DNA of 7,860 nt from Clostridiales bacterium (lineage in GTDB: Bacteria; Bacillota; Clostridia; Lachnospirales; WRAX01): positions 1 to 7,860 of the forward strand of contig JAISHX010000155.1 of NCBI GenBank assembly GCA_031262335.1, written 5' to 3'. This document shows, one piece after another, positions 1 through 6,022 of the stretch (position 1 is the first letter of the stretch; every line of letters starts with the position of its first letter). Made by a program: the position numbers and the translations under genes. Below the pieces are notes generated by a model, which saw only the letters and a list, made by a program, of their open reading frames with translations, did not search any database and was not told the origin of the DNA.

Positions 1-975
<975 letters not shown>

Positions 976-998
976 GTGATTGAACCGCCTCCCTCAAC

Positions 999-1007
999 GG
1001 AGAAGGG
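999..1007 (+). promoter_or_regulatory. Ribosome binding site deciding the TTG start of the tadZ-like gene
   Basis: GGAGAAGGG lies about 7 bases before TTG 1015. The upstream GTG at 976 has no comparable site, so this purine block argues for initiation at the TTG. Confidence 0.55.
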
Positions 1008-1014
1008 AAATATT

Positions 1015-1821
1015 TTGGGTAGAGAAGGAAAACGACGCATATTAAAAGACATAGTCCGCAATATGTCCCGTGAATATGAAAGTAAAAAGCCCGATATAGA
1101 TTCGGCAGTATTTATACCTGCATGCGAATCTGCCGAAAGCGGACAAGTTATAAGTAATTTGGCTTTTGTATTAGCTGAGAGAGAACTTAATGTCTGTGTG
1201 GCAGATTTTAATGTATTTTATCCGAGCATGTTTGCTTGGATTGGAGCGGATACTCCGCCGCGCGGAGAAGGACTTATAAAGTTATTAAAAAATGACCGAA
1301 CACCGTTAAAAGATGTGTTACAAACTACACGGGAAAAACAAATATTTCTTCTTTCGGCAAGCCAATCTGACGATTTGGAAGATTATTATAATTTTGATTT
1401 CAGCCATGTTTGTAATGTAATAAAAATACTTAAAAATAACTTTGATGTTACGCTGATAAACACGCCGAATATTCCTTCGCTTGAATTTTGCCTTGCTTCA
1501 ATGAAGTTTTGTACTCAAGGGTTTTTTATAGCCGAACAACGTATTGAAGTTTTATCTAATATAAGCAAGCTGTTGAATCATGCAATGTCTATAGGAATAA
1601 GTAGTGCCAAATTTTTAGAAATAATTTTTATAAATTTTCAAAACGCAAGCTATGATGTTCGGTCGTTTAAAGATAATAAATTTAATGTTACTGCAATTCC
1701 TTTTGTACCTAACGCAATTATTTCTCAATTGGAAAATGAAATTTATTTGCGTGACCAAACTATACTAAATAAAGAATTTTTAAAAGGTATTCACAAAATT
1801 GCCGATAAATTTTACAGGTGA
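1015..1821 (+). CDS. tadZ: TadZ/CpaE-like MinD/ParA-family protein with degenerate nucleotide-binding site
   Basis: Probable localisation factor of a Tad (Flp-type) pilus or secretion machine, acting at the cytoplasmic face of the membrane. From the TTG start it has 268 residues. The fold signature is MinD/ParA-like: a beta strand plus loop (VFIPACESAESGQ, about 32-44) leading into SNLAFVLAE, then VCVADFNVFYP (60-70), where CpaE proteins have a D-x-D strand, then FDVTLINTPNIPS (143-155), where the family has DTPP. The Walker A Gly-Lys-Thr is absent, and the usual Walker B Asp is Asn149, so ATP hydrolysis is unlikely. TadZ proteins are known for atypical Walker A boxes; losing both motifs goes further. 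Start choice: TTG 1015 has a strong GGAGAAGGG site at 999-1007. A GTG at 976 directly after the serS stop (281 residues, no good RBS) and an ATG at 1063 are alternatives. The next gene's RBS overlaps its stop. Assignment rests mainly on the adjacent TadA and TadB homologues. Confidence 0.72.
   Translation: MGREGKRRILKDIVRNMSREYESKKPDIDSAVFIPACESAESGQVISNLAFVLAERELNVCVADFNVFYPSMFAWIGADTPPRGEGLIKLLKNDRTPLKDVLQTTREKQIFLLSASQSDDLEDYYNFDFSHVCNVIKILKNNFDVTLINTPNIPSLEFCLASMKFCTQGFFIAEQRIEVLSNISKLLNHAMSIGISSAKFLEIIFINFQNASYDVRSFKDNKFNVTAIPFVPNAIISQLENEIYLRDQTILNKEFLKGIHKIADKFYR
1816..1821 (+). promoter_or_regulatory. Ribosome binding site of the tadA-like gene, overlapping the tadZ stop
   Basis: AGGTGA sits 7 bases before ATG 1829 and includes the TGA stop of the preceding gene. 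This supports translational coupling and the ATG over an in-frame TTG at 1799. Confidence 0.65.
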
Positions 1822-1828
1822 TAAGAAA

Positions 1829-3277
1829 ATGCTTACCATAAATAAAATACGGGAACTCCAAGAAAATTATATGCTCGACAGTAAGCCGAATGTTAAAGTT
1901 TCAAGCGAAAATATAATTGAAACTTCATTAACTTTAGTTGATGCCGTAAAGAAATGTCAAAGTTACATAGCAGCTAATTCAAATCAGGCTTTCCGTGAGG
2001 AACGCAGCGAAACCGAACGTTTACGCATAACCAAAGAACTTATTGACGCTTATGTTTGGGAGCAAAAACCTGTCGTGCAACGCCCAAAAATCCGCGAAAT
2101 ATTTAATTGGAATGAACTGCGCGAAGCACTTAAAGATGAAATAACAAATTACGGACCGCTGACGAGTGCGATTAGAGATGAAACAATTGATGAAATAAGA
2201 GCCAATGGTCCGTATGCTGTTTTCATAGAAAAGGACGGCAAATCAGAAATTTATGAACGGCATTTTAATGATAATGACCACATGGAACGCATCATTGCAA
2301 AACTTATAGGAGTGTCTAAAGTAAGGCTTACTCCAAAAAATCCGATGGTAAACGCAAGGACAATTGAAGGTTATCGTGTCAATGCTACTCATTCAAGTAT
2401 ATCACCGTATAATGAGCCGGCTTTTGTTTTGCGTAAATTCAGTAAAAGAGAATTAGTTCCGGAAGAAATGATGAAGACAAAATCTTTCAGTAAAAATATG
2501 TATACTTTATTATCTCTTATTCCTAAAGCGGACTTATCATGGATAACGGTAGGCGGCACAGGTAGCGGAAAGACAACTCTGAATGAGCTTTTAGTTCGTG
2601 AAATCAGTGCTAATTCAAGGATAATTACAATAGAGAATCCTTCTGAAATGCGTCTTATACGACGTGAAAACAATAAAATTGTAAATGATGTGTTGCAGTA
2701 TGAATCTGTTCCCGACGATGATGATTCAAGTCCGGCTACAATGGAAAACTTGTTTATAAACGCTCTTAGGCAGTCACCTCATTGGATAGGTCCGGGAGAA
2801 TTAAGAACTCCCGGGGAATTTGCAACGGCATTGAGAGCCGCGCAGACAGGTCATTATTTTTTTACTACTTTGCATGCCGAAGGCGATGAAGAGGCTATTT
2901 ATCGTTTTCTTACATCTTATCTTATGACTTCTCATGAACCGGCTCATCTTGCTTTGCGCAATATTTGTTCCGCTGTTAAGTTTGTGATATTTCAAGAGAA
3001 ACTGGCTGACGGTTCAAGAAAAGTTACTTCAATTTCCGAAGTGTTGGGCGCAACGGATACTACTCCGATAATGCAACAAATTTACAAGTTTGACCCTATT
3101 GACTCTATACGTGACCCTGTAACAAAAGAAGTTGTAAAGATAATAGGAAATCACAAAAGAGTAGGCGCAATTTCCAAAAAAACTCAAGAGCGTATGATAA
3201 AAGCCGGAATAGAAAAAAATCGGTTTGCATTATTTGCGACACCTCCGTCACAAGAAGGTGAGGTTGAGGAATATTAA
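1829..3277 (+). CDS. tadA: TadA/CpaF-like secretion ATPase (VirB11/GspE superfamily)
   Basis: Hexameric cytoplasmic ATPase that would power pilus assembly or protein export by a Tad machine. It has 482 residues from ATG 1829. The N-terminal domain (about 90-210) contains the family-typical DEIRANGPYAVFIEKDG stretch. Walker A is GGTGSGKTT at 242-250 with Lys248. The Asp-box position reads ITIENPSEMRL (267-276, Glu269), where CpaF proteins usually read IEDTAEL. The Walker B region is IGPGELRTPGE (Glu324) instead of the common VGEVRG-E, and the His box is TTLHAEG (His349). All catalytic positions are filled, so it looks active but divergent. The C-terminal 90 residues (VTSISEVLGA, then a basic stretch) follow the usual CpaF layout. 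It overlaps the possible start region of the next gene, consistent with a tadZ-tadA-tadB operon. Confident on ATPase class, fairly confident on Tad rather than type IV secretion because of the neighbours. Confidence 0.88.
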   Translation: MLTINKIRELQENYMLDSKPNVKVSSENIIETSLTLVDAVKKCQSYIAANSNQAFREERSETERLRITKELIDAYVWEQKPVVQRPKIREIFNWNELREALKDEITNYGPLTSAIRDETIDEIRANGPYAVFIEKDGKSEIYERHFNDNDHMERIIAKLIGVSKVRLTPKNPMVNARTIEGYRVNATHSSISPYNEPAFVLRKFSKRELVPEEMMKTKSFSKNMYTLLSLIPKADLSWITVGGTGSGKTTLNELLVREISANSRIITIENPSEMRLIRRENNKIVNDVLQYESVPDDDDSSPATMENLFINALRQSPHWIGPGELRTPGEFATALRAAQTGHYFFTTLHAEGDEEAIYRFLTSYLMTSHEPAHLALRNICSAVKFVIFQEKLADGSRKVTSISEVLGATDTTPIMQQIYKFDPIDSIRDPVTKEVVKIIGNHKRVGAISKKTQERMIKAGIEKNRFALFATPPSQEGEVEEY

Positions 3278-4286
3278 TATATTTATAATAAGCATATTAT
3301 TAGGAATATGTACATTTATATTATTAAGCGTATTTTTTGAAGTAAACGCAGCCGCGGACGCTCTGAATTTTATTATAAGTATTGCTGACAAAATTTCGGA
3401 ACATATAGGACGTTCTAATGCAAAAAAATATGCCGCACGTCTTAAAAGAAAAAATATAGTAAATGACAACAACGCTGTTATAACAAAATACAATGTTTTT
3501 GTAGAGAGTGTAATAGCGGACTTTGGCTGGTATCTTAATATAGAATCATTTACTTCATTGATAATTATTCTTTTCTTTGTTTGCATAGTTGCATTTACGA
3601 TGCTTGCAAATAGTATCGCAATATCGTTTCTGATGACAGTTTCGGTAATTACGGCATTGTTCACATATTTATCAATTCATTCACGCATTTTGCGTATGCG
3701 TCATGCAGAGGCAATAGCTTATGCAGAAGATGCAATATGCCCGATTGCACGCGAAGGCGTTTTGGTGGCAATAAAGAAAGTCATGGAAACAGACGAGTAT
3801 ATAAATAAATCTATTCGACCGCATTTTTTGGAATTTATAGATAATTGCGAGTTAAGAGGTTATTCATTTGCTCAAGCAATGACTATACTTAATCAGCGTC
3901 TTGGTTCAAGATTTGACAATTTTGCAAAAAAAGCAATAGTTTTTGAGTATAACGAAAGAAAAGGAATGGCTGATATATTTTTAGATATTATTGACGAAAA
4001 CGCTGCTATCCGAAATGTGAATCTGAAAAAAGAAGAGGCATTCCGAAAAATGGATAGAGATTTTGTATTAAAAACAGTTATAATTGCCGCTTTTTTTATT
4101 TACGCATTATCGGTAGAAGATTTTCGCAATTTTATGCTTTTTACATTTCAGGGAAAATTAATAAATGCTATATGCCTTAACATAATTTGTGTAAGTTTCG
4201 CTGCGGGACAAATATTACAAAGACCATTAGAACTGAAACACAAAATTTCTAAAAAAAGAAAACCTAAAAGCCGAAAACCTGTTTAG
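3264..4286 (+). CDS. tadB: TadB-like inner-membrane platform protein (type II secretion F domain)
   Basis: Probable polytopic membrane platform on which the TadA ATPase acts. From TTG 3264 it has 340 residues: a hydrophobic segment at about 6-25, a soluble stretch with many Lys/Arg, a pair of membrane segments at about 97-115 and 118-137, a cytoplasmic helical domain (140-265) with the F-domain-like stretch RLGSRFDNFAKKAIVFEYNE and a regularly spaced IRNVNLKKEEAFRKMDRDF helix, two further membrane segments at about 268-283 and 298-318, and a very basic tail (KKRKPKSRKP). Start is uncertain: AGAAGG precedes TTG 3264 by 5 bases, while GTG 3258 and even ATT 3273 are possible; all overlap or abut the tadA end at 3277. 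Isoleucine is coded mostly by ATA, unlike serS and degV. Only one F-domain gene is present, whereas Tad loci usually have two (tadB and tadC). The stop codon lies inside an inverted repeat. Confidence 0.72.
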   Translation: MRNINIFIISILLGICTFILLSVFFEVNAAADALNFIISIADKISEHIGRSNAKKYAARLKRKNIVNDNNAVITKYNVFVESVIADFGWYLNIESFTSLIIILFFVCIVAFTMLANSIAISFLMTVSVITALFTYLSIHSRILRMRHAEAIAYAEDAICPIAREGVLVAIKKVMETDEYINKSIRPHFLEFIDNCELRGYSFAQAMTILNQRLGSRFDNFAKKAIVFEYNERKGMADIFLDIIDENAAIRNVNLKKEEAFRKMDRDFVLKTVIIAAFFIYALSVEDFRNFMLFTFQGKLINAICLNIICVSFAAGQILQRPLELKHKISKKRKPKSRKPV

Positions 4287-4330
4287 TATCCATGTCCGGC
4301 ATTTTTTGCATTATAGGACATGGATACTAA
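4283..4330. repeat. Perfect 15-bp inverted repeat between convergent genes
   Basis: Arms at 4283-4297 (TTAGTATCCATGTCC) and 4316-4330 (its exact reverse complement) enclose an 18-base AT-rich loop. The left arm contains the TAG stop of the tadB-like gene and the right arm ends 7 bases from the stop of the convergent minus-strand gene. It could act as a bidirectional transcription barrier, but neither side is followed by a T-run, so it is not a canonical intrinsic terminator. Confidence 0.85.
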
Positions 4331-4337
4331 GCATATG

Positions 4338-4898
4338 TTAAGAAAGTTTTGGGATTAATGAATCTATTATTTTTTCTGCTATATGCTTTCTTAAACTTGA
4401 AGAAATTATTAGTGAAACCGCAAAAAGAGTATTTCTTACGCCTTCATCGTTTTCTTCCAAAAAATCTGCCAGAGATAAGTTTTCCTGTATTTCTTTTTCC
4501 AACCTCTCAAGCTCGTGTTTTTGAATTTCTTCAAAATAGCGGTAAAATTTTTCAACCCCAAGCTTGACTTCTTCAACAGCATCAAATAAAAGTGCTATGT
4601 CGCTCATACTTATTTCTCTTTTAAGGTGGTAAATAATTATAAGCAAGGCGGCGTGTTCAACGGAATATTTTTTCTTTTCGGGAGGCGGAAGGACGGCATC
4701 TTTTGTATAATTGTTTATCATAGTTTTTGTCAAGATTTTTTCGCTTTTTATTCTTTTGTAGCCTTCAAGATTTTTTTCTAAAAGTGTTGTGAGCTGGTCC
4801 ATATATAAGTCCATATCGGGCAATTTGGAAAAACTTACCGTGTTAAGGCAATCAAGCCATTCGTCAAGAAATTGTCTTATATCTTTATTTTCGCTCAT
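4338..4898 (-). CDS. DUF1836 domain protein, putative helix-turn-helix regulator
   Basis: A 186-residue protein of the DUF1836 family, known mainly from Bacillota and of unproven function. The recognisable core is residues 55-105: ILTKTMINNYTKDAVLPPP, then KKKY, then a hydrophobic helix (HAALLIIIYHLKR) and a short ISMSDIALLF helix. The pattern resembles the MerR-type arrangement in which a helix-turn-helix is followed by NY-x-K-x-x-LLPPP, so DNA binding is likely but inferred. The C-terminal part is acidic and helical (FYRYFEEIQKHELERLEKE, possibly coiled coil) and ends with a hydrophobic helix. ATG at 4898 is preceded by AAGGAGGA (reverse of 4903-4910) at 5 bases, a strong start. It is divergent from degV and shares its promoter region, so degV or its own gene are candidate targets. 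No cysteine cluster or obvious ligand domain is seen. Confidence 0.85.
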   Translation of the reverse strand: MSENKDIRQFLDEWLDCLNTVSFSKLPDMDLYMDQLTTLLEKNLEGYKRIKSEKILTKTMINNYTKDAVLPPPEKKKYSVEHAALLIIIYHLKREISMSDIALLFDAVEEVKLGVEKFYRYFEEIQKHELERLEKEIQENLSLADFLEENDEGVRNTLFAVSLIISSSLRKHIAEKIIDSLIPKLS

Positions 4899-4927
4899 CC
4901 AGTCCTCCTTACGGTTTTTATAACTAC

Positions 4928-4956
4928 ATTATACTATATCCCAACGAAAAAATAAA
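4928..4956 (-). promoter_or_regulatory. Promoter of the DUF1836 gene
   Basis: On the minus strand a perfect TATAAT (4928-4933) is preceded after 17 bases by TTTATT (4951-4956), a weak -35. The -10 ends about 30 bases before the ATG at 4898, giving a short leader with the AAGGAGGA site. Confidence 0.6.
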
Positions 4957-4957
4957 G

Positions 4958-4986
4958 TTGATTTAAAGGCAATTTCGTACTATAAT
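4958..4986 (+). promoter_or_regulatory. Sigma-A-type promoter of degV
   Basis: TTGATT (4958-4963) and a perfect TATAAT (4981-4986) with 17-base spacing. Transcription would begin near 4993, about 23 bases before ATG 5016. Its -35 is one base from the -35 of the minus-strand promoter, so two polymerases could hardly bind together. Confidence 0.78.
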
Positions 4987-5002
4987 GAATAAACTGAATG
5001 TC

Positions 5003-5008
5003 AGGAGG
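5003..5008 (+). promoter_or_regulatory. Ribosome binding site deciding the degV start
   Basis: AGGAGG lies 7 bases before ATG 5016. An in-frame ATG at 4998 lies upstream of this site and only about 5 bases after the predicted transcription start, so 5016 is the start. Confidence 0.85.
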
Positions 5009-5015
5009 TTTTTTT

Positions 5016-5894
5016 ATGTCCGGCTTTAAGATTTTCACCGATAGTGCGTGTGACTTACCAATGCAAACTTTAAAAGAACATGATATTGGACTGATTTCTT
5101 ATTTCGTAAATGTTGGCGGTGACCCGCATACATATTTGAGGGACATGGTTGATATTTCAGCAAATGAATTTTATAAGATTATGCGTGAAACTAATATTTC
5201 TCCAAAAACAAGCATGCCACCAATATCTGATTACATGGACGAGTTCAAAACTGCTCTCGATTCCGGTCTTGATGTTCTTTGCATAACTATTACTCAAAAA
5301 TTTTCCGGCTCATTTGCGTCGGCGACGAACGCGAAAAATATTTTGGCGGAAGAATACCACAACAATGAAATCGTCGTTGTTGATTCAAAAACAGTAGCCG
5401 GAATCCAAGGCGGATTAGTCTTGGAAGCTGTAAGAATGAAAGAAGCAGGATTTACCGTTAAGGAAACAGCCGCAAAGCTTGAGCAGATAAAAGAAACGGC
5501 AAACGCATATGTTACTGTCGATTCGCTGAAGTATTTGGAGCGCGGCGGACGAATCGGTAAAGCTTCGGCTTTTGCAGGTGCGCTTTTAAATATAAAGCCT
5601 GTTCTCGGTATGAAAGACGGCGAGGTTTTTCCGCTGTCAAAAGTACGCGGCAGAAAAAAAGCCATATCGGAAATAATTGAACGGTTTAGAGCTGATATTG
5701 AGGAAGAAAAAGAAAAATATGCGATTCAGTTGCTTCACGGAGATGCTTATGATGAGATTATGGCAATAAAAGAAGAACTCGTTGCTCTTGGTTTTGATTG
5801 CCCGAAACCGTTGGACGTTGGCGTAACAATAGGTTCGCATATAGGACCTACTGCTGTCGCCGTCGGTTATGTGCGAAAATACGAATTTTCCTAA
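5016..5894 (+). CDS. degV: DegV family protein (fatty-acid-binding, FakB-like)
   Basis: Cytoplasmic EDD-fold protein of 292 residues, the normal family length. DegV/FakB proteins bind a fatty acid and, with the kinase FakA, present it for phosphorylation so that exogenous or recycled fatty acids enter phospholipid synthesis. Visible family signatures: the N-terminal KIFTDSACDLP (5-15), the TSMPP motif (65-69) and TQKFSGSFASA (93-103), which line the fatty-acid carboxylate pocket, the VVDSKTVAGIQGGLV strand-helix (121-135), and LKYLERGGRIG (171-181) with the following KPVLGMKDGEV. All pocket motifs appear intact. It is transcribed alone from its own promoter, divergent from the DUF1836 gene; no fakA (DAK-domain kinase) is in the window, which is common because fakB-type genes are usually scattered. 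The exact fatty-acid preference cannot be read from sequence. Confidence 0.95.
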   Translation: MSGFKIFTDSACDLPMQTLKEHDIGLISYFVNVGGDPHTYLRDMVDISANEFYKIMRETNISPKTSMPPISDYMDEFKTALDSGLDVLCITITQKFSGSFASATNAKNILAEEYHNNEIVVVDSKTVAGIQGGLVLEAVRMKEAGFTVKETAAKLEQIKETANAYVTVDSLKYLERGGRIGKASAFAGALLNIKPVLGMKDGEVFPLSKVRGRKKAISEIIERFRADIEEEKEKYAIQLLHGDAYDEIMAIKEELVALGFDCPKPLDVGVTIGSHIGPTAVAVGYVRKYEFS

Positions 5895-5915
5895 ATACAG
5901 CAATCACATAAGAAA

Positions 5916-5943
5916 TTCGCGTGCATTTTCGCGAAATATCTTT
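5916..5943 (+). terminator. Possible weak terminator after degV
   Basis: TTCGCG (5916-5921) and CGCGAA (5930-5935) form a 6-bp GC-rich stem with an 8-base loop, followed by AATATCTTTT. The stem is short and the T-run interrupted, so activity is uncertain. Confidence 0.35.
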
Positions 5944-5968
5944 TATAATTGCGCCACCCCGCACGCCA

Positions 5969-5986
5969 CGTTCGTGCATGCGAACG
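5969..5986. repeat. Short hairpin in the ilvB upstream region
   Basis: CGTTCG and CGAACG flank TGCATG, a perfect 6-bp stem inside a GC-rich patch (5950-5992) that stands out from AT-rich surroundings. It shares the words TTCG, TGCAT and CGCGAA with the hairpin at 5916-5935. It could be an operator, part of a leader, or a repeat remnant. Confidence 0.5.
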
Positions 5987-5994
5987 CGAAGTGC

Positions 5995-6000
5995 TATACT
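5995..6000 (+). promoter_or_regulatory. Candidate -10 element for ilvB
   Basis: TATACT lies 22 bases before ATG 6023, leaving a leader of roughly 15 bases. No good -35 is found; the best at 18-base spacing is TTCGTG (5971-5976), inside the hairpin, so the promoter may need an activator. A second TATAAT at 5944-5949 also lacks a -35. No T-box leader is present. Confidence 0.4.
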
Positions 6001-6022
6001 GTAAAAATAAGAAGGAAATATT

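Noticed and set aside
4349..4567. 72-codon plus-strand frame opposite the DUF1836 gene
   Set aside because: Lies wholly antisense to a well-supported gene, has no convincing start signal and no recognisable motif.
5884..5898. CodY-box-like sequence AATTTTCCTAAATAC
   Set aside because: Only about 10 of 15 positions match the consensus and it overlaps the coding end of degV, about 125 bases from the ilvB start.
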